DNA of 64,000 nucleotides from Cycas panzhihuaensis (Eukaryota > Cycadophyta). Position numbers and translations under genes: made by a program. The stretch is from the NCBI GenBank assembly GCA_023213395.1, contig CM041465.1:130021741-130085740 (forward strand). The letters are read 5' to 3'. The notes below the pieces were generated by a model, which saw only the letters and a program-made list of their open reading frames with translations, did not search any database and was not told the DNA's origin. Numbering within the stretch: the first letter of the stretch is position 1; each line of letters starts with the position of its first letter. Positions 24,165 to 35,376 of the stretch are shown here, piece by piece.

Positions 24165-25830
24165 CCCCCCCTTACTGTCTACAATGTTAAGTCGGGCCCC
24201 TAGACCATCTCTAAATTTTACAATTTTTTCTTTACTAAAAAGCTTGGTAAAAATATCTGTTGTCTTCTCCTCTGTAGGTCTATGTTGAAGGATGATCTCA
24301 CCACTTTGCACATGCTCTCTGATGAAGTGATGATGAACCTCAATATGTTTGATCCTTGCATGAAATACAAGATTCTTGGCCAACTTAAGCACACTTTGAT
24401 TGCCACAATAAATCCTGGTCGGGTGATCCTGCTCAAGTCCAAGCTTTCCAAGAATCTGTCGTAGCCAGATAGCTTCACAAGTTGCACTGACTGCAGTTTT
24501 GTATTCTGCTTCGGTGGAGGATAAGGTTACATTGGGTTGTTTCTTGCAACTCCACGAAACAACTGTTGAACCAAGGGTAAAACAGTAGCCCGAGGTTGAT
24601 CTCCTGCTATCCTGGCAACCTACCCAATCAGGAATCTGAGAACCCTTCTAGAGTGAAGTTCTCATTATGTGCATACTCAAGGCCATGTTGTAGTGTGCCT
24701 TTGATGTATTTGAGTATGCATTTAGCTACATTTTAATGCATCTGATTGGGTTGGGACATGTATCTATAGCAAATACCAACTACAAATGAGATATCAGGGC
24801 GAGTGTTGGTGAGATAAATGAGACTCCCAATTAATTGTCGATAAAAAGTGGGATCTGCAAATTCAATTTTCTCATTGAGAGTAAGCTTTGTGCCATTCTC
24901 CACGGGTGTAGGTGTTGGTTTGTAGTCATGCATCCTGAACTGCTGCAAAATGTCTCAAGAATATTTTGCTTATGAGATGAAGATATAGCCTGGCTGTTGC
25001 CATACTTCAAGGCCTAAGAAATAATGGAGAAGTCCAAGATCTGTCATCTCGAAACTCCTCTTCAAGTCATCCTGGAGAATTTGTATCATCTTAGTGTCAT
25101 TGGCAGTGATCACTAAGTCATCTACATACAAGACAATAAAAATGGCATGGTCTTTCCAAACTGTGATGTACAAGTTAGGATCTGAAGTAGATCGATGAAA
25201 CCCATGTCTCAAAAAGTAATCATCAATCTTTGAGTACCATGCTCTTGGAGCTTATTTCAAACCATACAATGTCTTTTTTAGGCGACAAACTAAATGCTCC
25301 TTGCCTTGTACCTTATAACCAGGAGGTTGCTCCAAGCATACCTCCTCTTGAAGACCGCCATTGAGAAAAGGCGCTCTTCACGTCCATCTGAAAACTGACC
25401 ATTGGCACTGAGCTGCTAAGGCTAAGATGAGTCTGACGGTGTTCATGTTAGCCACTGGTGCAAAAGTCTTCTCATAATCTATGCCTTCTTTTTGTTTGAA
25501 CCCTTTTGCAAAAAGGCAGGCCTTCTAGCGCTTAAGTGTACCATCAGGATGGAATTTGGTCTTGTAGACCCATTTGCGGTGATTACTGCTTGTGTTTAGG
25601 CAATTCAACCAAATGCCAAGTTCCATTCTTTTCAATAGAATGGATTTCTTCATCCATGGCAACCTTCCAATCTTCAGTTTTAGAAGCCTCCTCAAAGGTG
25701 GAAGACTCATCAATACATAACACTTTAACCATAAGTGCAAAATTGGTTTGTTGCTTGTATCTCGATGAACGTTTTCCTTCAACAATTTGGCCATCCTACA
25801 CAGTTTGAGTATACCATTCGGGTAACTTTT
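24159..25830 (-). pseudogene. E2 reverse transcriptase and RNase H, broken
   Basis: RT pieces include LYVDDLVITAND (catalytic YVDD intact) and DLGLLHYFLGLEV at 24970-25212, and PTPVENGTKLTLNE with GSLIYLTNTRPDIS at 24733-24948. RNase H ends with HIEVHHHFIREH and a final frame at 24159-24392. Stops and shifts separate the pieces, and the RT start before 25520 is also out of frame. Confidence 0.85.
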
Positions 25831-27380
25831 TGAGTGATGTGACTTGAACCTCAAGATCTTTTGGTCTAAGTGGTTGATCAACAAAAGATGTGCTAGGATC
25901 AAGTGGAGCTGATGATGTGGATGGTCCAACAGGTGCAGATGATGTACATGGAGTTGAAGATTGAGAGGGAAGGAAACCCTCAACAATCTATTTGCCTTTG
26001 TTAATGGGGGGTTGGATGGATGCTGTATCCAACTTCTTATCATCTTCTTCAGCAAAGATCACATCTCTTGAGAGATGCATTTTCTTTCCAATGGGATCGT
26101 ACAACTTGTAGGCTTTGCTATGAATGGCATAACCTACAAAGATGCACTTTAGACTATGCTTGTTTAATTTAGTTCTTTGTTGATCAGGGATTTGCATATA
26201 AGCAGTGCACCCAAAAGTCCTCAAATGGCTGACAGTTTACTTTTTACCAAACCATGCCTCCTCTAGTGTGATGTCGGTGACTGTTGTTGTTGGATTTCGA
26301 TTTGCCACATAGGCAGTTGTGTGGAATGCCTCTGCCCAGTAAGCTCGAGTAAGTCCCTTTGCATGCATCATTGCTTTGGCCTTGTTAGTCAAAGTTCTAT
26401 TCATTCTTTTGGAGACTCCATTTTGTTGAAGAGTGTGAGGAATAGTAAGTTGTTTCTGAATGCCGTTGTCCTTGCAGAATTGGGTGAATTCATTTGAAGT
26501 AAATTCGTCTTCACTGTCTGTCCTTATTGTTTTGATGGATTGGCCAGACTCGTTCTCCACTTCAAGCTTGAATTCCTTAAACTTTTGAAGTGCTTCAAAC
26601 TTATGCTTGATGAAGTAAACCCAAACTTTATGGGAGAAATCATCGATGAAGGAGATGTAGTACAAAGCATCCTCCAAAGGATGCAGTGGACATAGGTCCA
26701 CACAAATCTGAGTGTACCAACTGCAAAGGATATAATGCATGCCAAGTTTTGGCTTTAGGGAAAGGCAAGCGATGTTGTGTCCCTATTATGCATGCCAAGT
26801 TTTGGCTTTAGGGAAAGGCAAGCGATGTTGTGTCCCCATTATGCATGCTTCACAAAGACATTTCGTGCCATATAGCTTTGGAAGCCCATGTACCATATTT
26901 TTATTCATCATCTACTTAAGATTGTCTTAAGCTTAAATGGCCTAGATGTTGATGCCAAACTTGCATCTTGGACAAAGATTTAGTGACAATAAAACTAGAG
27001 TAAGCATAATCAAATATGATATTATTAGCATTCAATTTATAGAGGCCATGATCCTCATATCCAACAGCTACTACCTGGTCATTTTTGTCACTTATTATAC
27101 GTTTTCCATTTTTGAACAAAATGCTCATCTGTTGCTTGTCCAGTTGGCTAACAGATAGCAAGCTCTTCTCCATGGAAGGTATGAAATAGGCATTGCCATT
27201 GGGAAATATAGAGGAAGAATCAGAAGGAGAATGGAATGGAGCGATTGTGCCAATGCCAGAAATTGTGACAGATTAATTGTCATCGAAGGTCACTGATTGA
27301 CCTTGTCCTTCCTTGATGTCGTTAAGGAGTTCTTCACTCCATGTCAGTGTTGAGTGGCTCCGGAGTCAATGATCCAAGTT
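25831..27380 (-). pseudogene. E2 protease and integrase, broken
   Basis: The protease site WIIDSGATQH is intact near 27345 but a stop follows. Gag-pre-integrase (SLLSVSQLDKQQM) is at 26916-27173. The integrase core at 26237-26740 keeps Asp in VDLC and Asp in RTDSEDEF, but the catalytic Glu is Lys (NGVSKRMNR). A 53-bp duplication (26735-26840) shifts the frame just before the core. The integrase C-terminal part and linker follow at 25831-26224. Confidence 0.85.
26735..26840. repeat. 53-bp tandem duplication in E2 integrase
   Basis: Copies 26735-26787 and 26788-26840 start ATGCATGCCAAGTTTTGGC and differ at one base. The next base run (ATGCATGC) begins a third partial match. Fifty-three is not a multiple of three, so it shifts the integrase frame. 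Confidence 0.92.
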
Positions 27381-27581
27381 TGATCAACCTCGGATGAATG
27401 ATAAGCACAAAACAATTTGTCCTCGTCTGCAAACTGATTGAAGTGGCACTGATTGTCATATCTAAACCCCCCTCCTTCCTCTTTGACCTCCTCGATAGGC
27501 ACCTCAATTTGGTCGAGGGGGTTGTTGCTGATACTGTCTCTGATTTTGCTGACGTGGCTGCTGCTGCTACTGTTGTGCGTG

Positions 27582-28385
27582 CTAAAGATCTGCTTGTTTC
27601 TTCCGGCAATCAGGTGCTATGTGGCCAACTTTGCCACAATAATGACAAACGACATTGGTCTTTGAGGAGCCAATGTTCATGTTCCCTAATTGCTTTGAAA
27701 GTGCAGGTTTAGGATTCTGCTTGGTCTTTGATTTTGTTGTGAATGCGCCTGATGTGGATGGTTCATCATCATCATCTTTGATGTAGATTTGCTCCTCTTG
27801 AAGCAACAAGCTTTCAAATTCATTGAAGGACATTTGTTTGAGTGAACCATTTCGAGTAGTCGAAGAAATAAAGTCATTGTAGTCCTTAGGTAGAGCTCTG
27901 ATAATTGTTGTTATAAGCTCATCTCTAGAAGCAGGACTACCTAATGTATTCAATTCATTACATACCTCTTTGATGGAGGAAAGAAAAGCCAACATAGGCT
28001 TGACAAATTTTACAGAATACAATTTAGCTTTTACCATCAATATGCGAGCTTCATCTCGTCTTTCATACAAGGAGGACAAAATGTCCCATGCTTCCTTGGA
28101 AGTCTTTGCACACACAATATTCTGATCTAAATGAACATTAATAATCATATGTAGAAATGGCAAAGCAATTTCATCTTTGGCGTCCCAAACAGGAACAAGA
28201 GTATCATCATAATAAACAACTACACCATCATTTATATTAGGTACAGGTTGAAGTATCCTTCCAAAAACATACTCCCAAAACTCATTCATTATCAAGAGAT
28301 TTTGAGTGATTCTTTTCCATTCTTGATAGTTGGCTTGTCTTGTTAATTTGATGGTACATGCATTGAGCATATTAATTGCATCCAT
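27582..28385 (-). CDS. E2 gag, intact open frame
   Basis: 267 codons from a clear ATG, with YQEWKRITQNLLIMNEFW near residue 20, the UBN2 gag core in the middle (AKTSKEAWDILSSLYERRDE, KEVCNELNTLG) and a CCHC zinc knuckle CHYCGKVGHIAPDC near the end. It would form the capsid of the retrotransposon particle and bind its RNA. The downstream frame is lost soon after the knuckle. The best preserved gag of family E. Confidence 0.88.
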   Translation of the reverse strand: MDAINMLNACTIKLTRQANYQEWKRITQNLLIMNEFWEYVFGRILQPVPNINDGVVVYYDDTLVPVWDAKDEIALPFLHMIINVHLDQNIVCAKTSKEAWDILSSLYERRDEARILMVKAKLYSVKFVKPMLAFLSSIKEVCNELNTLGSPASRDELITTIIRALPKDYNDFISSTTRNGSLKQMSFNEFESLLLQEEQIYIKDDDDEPSTSGAFTTKSKTKQNPKPALSKQLGNMNIGSSKTNVVCHYCGKVGHIAPDCRKKQADL

Positions 28386-30498
28386 ATTGAAGTTGTAAGG
28401 CTTGAAGCTAGCAGATAACTTGGAAACTCTAAGCTTTCGTCACTTAAGTTCCACCTTCTAATGAAACCAACAGTTCTAATCTTACTAGAAGATCCAACAA
28501 CTGAATGGAATGATGAGGGATGGAGGACTAGGCTAAGGAGTTCGTCCAACGCTGATCTATAGAAGAGATCCAATAGTTGGCCAAGTTAAATCTAGGACAA
28601 GGTAGGTAGGGTTGATCTGCATAGACGTATCATGCTTTCCTGGGAATTCACAGCCACAATAACACCCTTTTCGAACTTTCTTTCCCTCAAGCAACTTTAA
28701 TTGTCGTGCACTGATCGTATGGTCGGTTGGTCCCTTAGGGAATGTACCAAGCTTAAGGTTATGTTAGAGGCAAGGTTTGAACCTTTTTTGGGCCTCTCCT
28801 ACTTGTTTTTAAAGTTCACTTTTAGAAGATTTAAGTAAGTTTTACTTGGATGATGTAGATGCTTGCTTTTACAATGATAAAAAGAGCTTCAAGATGAAGC
28901 AATTAAGTACATCACAATGATCACTTGAGTGATTTACAAGAGCACTTTAATGTGAAAAAGAGTGTTATCTATCAAATCCAAGTAAAGTAAAGTGCTCAAG
29001 TACAATGACAAATATTGGCACTTTAATGAAGATGCTAAGTGCTTCAAAGCATAAAGTCTTTGTGTAACAAATGCAAGTGGGTTCCTTTTAATGCTTGAAG
29101 AGTAGAGGGAAGAGTCACTTGCAAGTTGAAGACGCCAAGCACCACGTGTTGGGACTTTGAAATAGTCCCAACAATCAACAAAAGAAAGTGATTTTATTAA
29201 AAAAAGATGTTTTGAGGCCCCCCTTTTTGACTAAGGGCAATAGGTCACCATGCAAGGTGCCTTAAAAAAAAGTGTTAAGATAGTGATAAAAATCACTTTA
29301 TCAAGGTGTTAACACTTTAAAATCACTTTATCGAGGCCTTTGAACACTTATGCAACATGAATCAAGTGTTAAATGAGATTATGCTAAAGAAGTAAAAGCT
29401 AAATTTTCACTTTTTTTGCAACTTTGAATGACAAGATCACCATGTAGGGAGCCTTGAATGAGGACTTAAGCCAGCAATTTTAATCTTCAAAGATAGAAGA
29501 CTGGCTGAGCTAAAGTGATTTAATGAAATCACTAGTTACAACAAAGATTTTAATCCTCAAAAAGTGAAAAAGTTGATTTTTCCTTGAGAAATTTTAAGTC
29601 AGAAACCAAAAAATGACAAAGTGCAGGCTTAAAACAAAGGAAAAAATATTAATTTCAGGGTGCAGATCGTTTGGAAGGGCTGAAATCAATCTCTAAATCA
29701 CAGTATTTGAGTGATGAAGTCACTTTGAAAAAGAACACTTAAAAAAATAATGATTTTTACTTAGAATAAGTGTTTTTTAATGTTTTAAACTTAATTTAAA
29801 AGTGACTTAAAAAAAAAAGGTTTATGTAAAGTGGAATATGCTTAAGAATATTTCAAGTATCATAACCTAAAGTTGAGACTTAATAAAAGATTAAAAGAAA
29901 TTTTAAAGAATTCGTAAAAACGCGGTGGCAGAGTGATGGCCGTGGATACTTAGTCGCTCGTATCTCCTTGACAGATCAATAGTTCGAATTGGAATTTCAG
30001 GGGTAGGGTCGCCCACCACAGATTGAGGTCTCGTCCAAATTTCAGCCGGTTCTGACAAGTGTGGAGGGAGAAGGAACAGATTGAAGTTGAAACAGGGCGC
30101 ACAGGTAGAGAGAGTCACCACAATCAGAACAGCAGCTGCAACTCTCTTTCTATGCTTGGAAAATGTTTGTGGGACCCACTAAGGGTGTGCACAGATTTTT
30201 TTGATGAGTAGGAGGCCCCGACAAGCTTGCATGAGCATATTGAGCTCTCCCTATGGGGTTTGAGGGCTGAAAACTACCTAGAAACACTTCACAGCTAACA
30301 GAGAGTCAGTAGCTCATGATAATCTCAATCAGTGAGCTTTAGAATTCTCCAGCATATTCCTGCACCTTGATTTGTGAGAAAAAATAACCAGAATATTCAG
30401 TTTTTAATGGAAAAAACACATAAAACGTGAGTAAAACTTGCTTGAAACCTTTGAAAAAATGTCTCAAATCAGAGTGCAACCACTTCCAGAGTTCAGAA
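28386..30498 (-). other. E2 leader with family hairpin
   Basis: Non-coding leader collinear in reverse with the E3 leader. The hairpin GTTGGGACT/AGTCCCAAC is at 29148-29172, about 760 bases from the gag start. Two copies of a TCACCATG...AGG(T/G)(A/T)GCCTT-like block lie near 29246-29270 and 29440-29456, as in E3. ORFs here are not supported. Confidence 0.65.
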
Positions 30499-30874
30499 TG
30501 TTAGAAATAATGCACATTCCATTTCATTTCATTTAAGTTCATTTTAGGTTCATTAGAATAATTCCTCACATGGAATATTCTATATAAGAATATTCTAGTG
30601 AGAGAAGATTCTTAGTCAAAATTTCTAGAAGTCAAAGATGCTCAACTATTTATGAGGTAGTTTGAGCACACCAAAAGTTATGGGAGCGTTAGGAGTTTGT
30701 TGAACCAACTCCTATGTTTAGACTTAGTGTAAAGTTATAAATATGAGATTGTAACATTCTTTTTTTTTAATGAGAATTTGGGGAGTTTAGTCTTGTTGAC
30801 GTATCATCACCTCTTGCTTCTTTATGCATGTGATTTTATGTTGTAAGGCTAGCTTTTATCCCCTCATTCTTACA
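30499..30874 (+). repeat. B 5' LTR
   Basis: 376 bp, TGTTAGAAATAATGC...CATTCTTACA, directly followed by the primer site. A TATAAATA box lies at 30736-30743, a plausible promoter for the element. No second copy is present, so age cannot be estimated. Confidence 0.82.
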
Positions 30875-30887
30875 TGGTATCAGAGCC
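30875..30887 (+). promoter_or_regulatory. B primer binding site
   Basis: TGGTATCAGAGCC, a perfect match to the usual plant copia primer site complementary to initiator tRNA-Met, beginning at the first base after the LTR. Confidence 0.92.
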
Positions 30888-31947
30888 AGGTTCTGCCATG
30901 TGTACTAGGTTACTCTTGAGACACTTATGTCTTTTATTCCTCTATGTCTGAGCTCTGCACTAACTAAAATGTTCTACTCTTGTCCTGATTTTACAACTGG
31001 TTGTCCATCTCTCGTCTGAAAAGAAACCTCCTTGTCTGTTCTTGTGTTGAGAAAACTATCAAAAGCAGTAAGTCACTAGCCTGAGCTAGCACAAAAAATT
31101 ATTTTAATATGTAGTCTCATTGCTATTGCTTGTTGGTCTCTAGTGTCACACAATGAGGTATACGTAAGACATTTGCACTAAGGAGTTTCAGACGCTGGTG
31201 CAGTCGTCAGACTGGAGACGAGGAGACAGAGCCTTAGCCTGGTTGCACAGGCGTAGTAAGCTGTCACATGAGGAGAGCTGAGACTGGCGTAACTGTCCTT
31301 CAAGCAGCAGAGATAAGACTTGAGACGCCCGCAACACGTGAGCCGGCGTCTCACATCTAACCAACGGGCACCACCGTTCTTTGAGACCTGAGACGGAGTG
31401 TACTCACGGAGCCGCCGGTCGGAGACGGGAGACGAAACCTGAGATGAGGATACCGAAGCCGTTGGGAGATGGAAATTACTCATGGAGTCGCTAGTCGTAG
31501 ACATACCGTTGAGATGCGAAACAGAGGGTCAACGGCGGACAGAAACTGGCCAAACAAAGTTTAAAATTTTTTCCTTTAAGCTAATGTTTATAACTTTTAT
31601 AAACATTAGTATATTCTAAAAGAATATTCTTTTAATCCTTTAGTAAACTCTTATTAAGATTTATAGTCTTAAGAGTTTAGTCTTCAATTATTAAGAATAC
31701 TTCTTAATCATTAAAGGATAATAAAGTAAACTAGAAGTTTTTTGTAATCTCATCCTTAAAAAGGATTAGAAAGTGAATGTTTTTCACTATTTTGTGAAAG
31801 TCTATTACTTTAAAAAAAAAAAAATCTCTTTTTTATCAATCTCATTACTCCTCTATTTAGACTATTATCTTAATTGTAAAACTACATGGCAGCCACTGAG
31901 TTAAAATTAAACTCACACTTGCGGTAGTATTTTAATCAGAAGTCATA
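30888..31947 (+). other. B leader with GAGAC-rich block
   Basis: Untranslated leader. From about 31170 to 31530 it is much richer in G and C than its surroundings and contains roughly a dozen GAGAC or GAGAT words at irregular spacing, plus one GTCTC. A 108-codon ORF on the opposite strand there looks like chance. The rest, 31560-31930, is AT-rich with an A-run at 31812-31823. Confidence 0.6.
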
Positions 31948-33216
31948 ATGACTTTAGTTAATATTGGACGATATATATTGCCAGATTCTCAAAAATTTAA
32001 TGGCAAAAATTATGTAATTTGGAAATTTAAAATTTCCAACATTTTAGCCTTACAAAGGCTTATGGAGATTGTAGAAGAGAAAGATAAAAGTCCTGAACAA
32101 AATCCAGTTGATGAGATTGAAGAGGCAGCTTGGTTTGATAGAAACCAAAAGGCATTGGCAATCATTAATCTATTAGTTGCTGATGAGTTAATCACTCACC
32201 TTCAAGGCAAGACACTTGCGTCGGAAGTTTGGAAGACTCTTAAAGATTTGTTTGAAACAAAAAATGAAACAAGAGTCTTGTATTTAAGGAATCAACTTTA
32301 TTCATATAAAATGACAAACAATGACTCTATCACTTCACATTTGCAAAAGCTGAAAGAAATTAAAGAACAACTTATTGCAGTTGGTGAAGATATTCAAGAT
32401 AGAGAGCTTGTTAGCATTACTTTGAATAGCTTGCATGCAGGATTTCACATATTTGTGACAAGCATATGTCTTACAAGTAGACCGAAACCTCTAACATTTG
32501 ATGAGTTAAGTGGTCTACTATTGCAAGAGGAACAACGGATGGGTTTTTATAATGAAAGAGGAAGTAGCTCCATTGTACTTGCATCAAAATTTAAGAAAAA
32601 ACCTATAAATCATGTTCCAAAGCATCCACCTCAAACAAGCAACAACAACACTCAAAAATCAAAAAAGGATGTCACTTGCAAATATTGCAACAAGAAAGGA
32701 CATCTTGAAGTTCAGTGTTGGAAAAAGAAGGCTGATATGAAGAAATCTACATCTGCTTTGTCAACAAAAGAAAATGACAAAGTCTTTGTATTCAATGCTA
32801 CAAGTCAAAACTCATGTGAATGGTATGTGGATTCTGGAGTTTTAAAACATATTTCATTTCAAAAAGATTGGTTTGAAGACTTGAAGGAATGTAACATTCC
32901 TCCCATTGTACTCAGAGACAATAGTCAGCATCAAGTTGTTGGTTGTGGCACCATTTGCATTCGTCAACCAAATTATGGAACCTTTAAGGTTTCCAATGTG
33001 CTATTTGTACCTTCCTTCAAGCACAATCTATTATCTGTTAGTTGCATAGCTCAACAAGATATTAAGGTAGAATTTGATAAGTCAAAGTGTTTGATGAAAA
33101 AGGACAATGATGTAATAGCTCAAGGTGTGCATGAGAATGGAGTTTATAAATTTTCTGGCACCTATGAGCTTAGTCTTATGGCTAAAAATTTAGATAACAC
33201 TTTATGGCATGACTGA
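31948..33216 (+). CDS. B gag, protease and gag-pre-integrase, open
   Basis: 422 codons from ATG. Gag core at residues 1-200 (KFNGKNYVIWKFKI near the start, LLQEEQRMG near 195), CCHC knuckle CKYCNKKGHLEVQC near 245, protease site WYVDSGVLKHIS near 295 and NLLSVSCIAQQ near 360. It stops at LWHD with a TGA, where the family has an Arg or Lys before the next His. The protease keeps its DSG. Confidence 0.9.
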   Translation: MTLVNIGRYILPDSQKFNGKNYVIWKFKISNILALQRLMEIVEEKDKSPEQNPVDEIEEAAWFDRNQKALAIINLLVADELITHLQGKTLASEVWKTLKDLFETKNETRVLYLRNQLYSYKMTNNDSITSHLQKLKEIKEQLIAVGEDIQDRELVSITLNSLHAGFHIFVTSICLTSRPKPLTFDELSGLLLQEEQRMGFYNERGSSSIVLASKFKKKPINHVPKHPPQTSNNNTQKSKKDVTCKYCNKKGHLEVQCWKKKADMKKSTSALSTKENDKVFVFNATSQNSCEWYVDSGVLKHISFQKDWFEDLKECNIPPIVLRDNSQHQVVGCGTICIRQPNYGTFKVSNVLFVPSFKHNLLSVSCIAQQDIKVEFDKSKCLMKKDNDVIAQGVHENGVYKFSGTYELSLMAKNLDNTLWHD

Positions 33217-34000
33217 TTTGGTCATTTGAATTATACCGGTCTTCAACTTATGCATAGATTGAATATGGTAAATGATTTACCTTCAATCAAGAAAATTGAC
33301 AAAGTGTGTGAAGTTTGTACACTTGGGAAGTAGCATAGGGAACCATTCTAGAAATCAAGATGGCGAGCAAAAGAGAAGTTAGAATTGGTACATTCTGACT
33401 TATGTGGGCTAATCTCACCACATTCATATGGAGGAGCACAATACTTCATCACTTTTATTGATGATTTTACAAAAAAGTGTTGGGTTTATCTCATCAAAAA
33501 CAAATCTGATGCTTTTGCAAAGTTTAGAGAATTCAAAGCTGAAGCTGAAAATTATTCCAATAAAAAGATAAAAATATTGAGAAGTGACAGTGGAGGCGAA
33601 TATCTATCCAGTGAATTCATCAACTTTTGCAAAAATCATGGGATATAGCATCAACTTACAACAGCATATACTCCACAACAGAATGGTGTTTTAGAGCGAA
33701 AGAATCGTACCATTCTTGAAATGGCACGATGTATGATGAAAGCAAGAGATGTTCCAAAAGGACTTTGGGCAGAAGTCATTAATACAGCTGTGTACCTGTT
33801 AAATATTAGTCCTACAAAAGTAGTTAGAAACATAACTCAAGAAGAAGCTTGGACTAATGTAAAACCTTCTGTTGCAAATCTCAAAATATTTGGATGTATT
33901 GCCTATGTTCATGTGCCTAAAGAAAAAAGGCATAAACTTGATGACGAGTACAAAATGTATTCTTGTAGGTTACAGCTCGACATCAAAAGCATATAGGCTT
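33217..34000 (+). pseudogene. B integrase, nearly intact
   Basis: Continues the polyprotein after one stop. The catalytic triad is complete: Asp in HSDLCGL (about 33393), Asp in LRSDSGGEY (about 33580) and Glu in NGVLERKNRT (about 33690). There are in-frame stops at about 33332, 33351 and 33646, and a frameshift near 33960 leads into the linker frame. Confidence 0.88.
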
Positions 34001-35376
34001 TGGAATCTCATTGACAAAAAGATTGTCATAAGTAGAGATGTATTGTTTCAAGAAACAAGAGAAGATGATCAGCTCGTTGTACCTATAGAAGAAGAACAAA
34101 AGCATAAAGGAAAAGAAAAATGTGATAGTGAGGATAGTGATCAAAGTGAAGCCTCTACCTCTTTTATTTCTGATTCTACATCTTTTCCTAGTTCTTCAAA
34201 GAAATTGCCAAAATGGTATTTACAAACTATTCAAGAATCTAGAAAAATAAATCTAGATTCTGGAATCCAAACAAGAAGTAAGACTAATCTTGCTTTGATG
34301 GTAAATCTTTTAAGTGTTAAAGAGCCACAAACATTCAATGAAGCCAAGGATGTAACACATTGGCAAAATGCCATGAAAGAAGAATATGACTCTATCATGA
34401 AGAATGACCCTTGGGATCTTGTCAAATTACCTTCAGGCAAAAAGGTAATTGGTTGCAGATGGGTGTATCGAGTAAAGTATCAATCTGATGGTGCCATAGA
34501 AAGATACAAGGCTCGTCTTGTTGCAAAAGGCTACTCTCAAACACTAGGAGTTGATCATGAAGAAACTTTTGCATCTGTAGCAAAAATGACTACTATAAAG
34601 ATGTTTTCTCTAGCAGCTCAGTTCGGTTGGGAACTTCATCAAATGGATGTAAAAAATGCCTTCTTAAATGGCATTTTGAATGAAAAAGTCTATATGAAAC
34701 AACCAGAAGGGTTTGAAAAGGAGAGAATAAACAACTTGTTTGCAAGTTGAAGAAAGCTCTTTATGGTTGAAACAGGCACCAAGGGCGTGGTACTCACGCA
34801 TTGATGAATATTTTGTCTCACATGGGTTCACAAGATGTGAATCTGATCATAGCTTGTATATGTTGCATAAGGATCATGATATTCTAATTGTAGCTTTGTA
34901 TGTGGATGATTTAATTTTGACTGGATCTAGTGTTGAAAAGATCAACATACTCAAAAAGCAACTATCAAAAGCTTTTGATATGACTGATCTTGGTCTATTG
35001 CATTTCTACCTAGGAATGGAAATCTGGCAAAAGAAAGATCATATCTTTGTATCTCAGTTAAAGTATGCTTACACATTGTTAAAACGCTTTCATATGGAAA
35101 GTTGTAAACCAATTTCGACTCCAATGGAAGTTGGTCTCAAATTGGTAAAGGAAAGCAATGAAAAAATAGTAGATGAAACTCTGTATAGGCAACTAGTGGG
35201 TAGTCTTATATATTTGACTAACACTAGACTTGATTTGAGTTATGTTGTTGGTATTGTATCAAGATACATGAATGCTCCTTCCATATCACATTGGAAAGCA
35301 ACAAAGCACATTTTGAGATATGTTCATGGAACTATTCGGTTTGGACTCCTATTTCAGAAATCTTCTAAATTTGTAC
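33872..35376 (+). pseudogene. B integrase tail and reverse transcriptase
   Basis: The frame at 33872-34750 gives the integrase tail (KCILVGYSSTSKAYRLW), an acidic Ser-rich linker, and RT from CRWVYRVKYQSDG to MDVKNAFLNG. A shift near 34745 moves to the frame at 34740-35376 with LKQAPRAWYS, LYVDDLILTG (YVDD intact) and GSLIYLTNTRLDLS. It ends at SKFVL, just before the expected RNase H start, against the E3 LTR. Confidence 0.88.

Larger units (their letters stand above)
23600..30498 (-). mobile_element. Copia element E2 (family E), minus strand, 5' end missing
   Basis: From right to left: leader with family hairpin, gag, protease, integrase, RT, RNase H, polypurine tract (24165-24174) and 3' LTR. 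The leader runs about 2.1 kb and is then cut by the LTR of B at 30499, so E2's primer site and 5' LTR are absent. Protein wording is close to E3. Several frameshifts make it dead. Confidence 0.88.
30499..35376 (+). mobile_element. Copia element B, plus strand, 3' end missing
   Basis: Has a 5' LTR, primer site, about 1.06-kb leader, gag, protease, integrase and RT, then is cut at the start of RNase H by the E3 LTR. No 3' LTR is found. Sequence differs from the E, D/F and H families. Only a few lesions are seen, so it is probably younger than E1 or H. It was inserted into, or joined to, the leader of E2. Confidence 0.88.

Noticed and set aside
29920-29995. tRNA or SINE-like A box (TGGCAGAGTGATGG) and B box (AGTTCGAATT)
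   Set aside because: The B box is imperfect, no cloverleaf can be drawn, and E3 has a related sequence at the same place in its leader, so it is leader sequence.
31178-31504. 108-codon minus-strand ORF with many Ser and Arg
   Set aside because: Antisense to the leader of B, inside the GAGAC-rich block; composition reflects the repeated words and no homology is evident.
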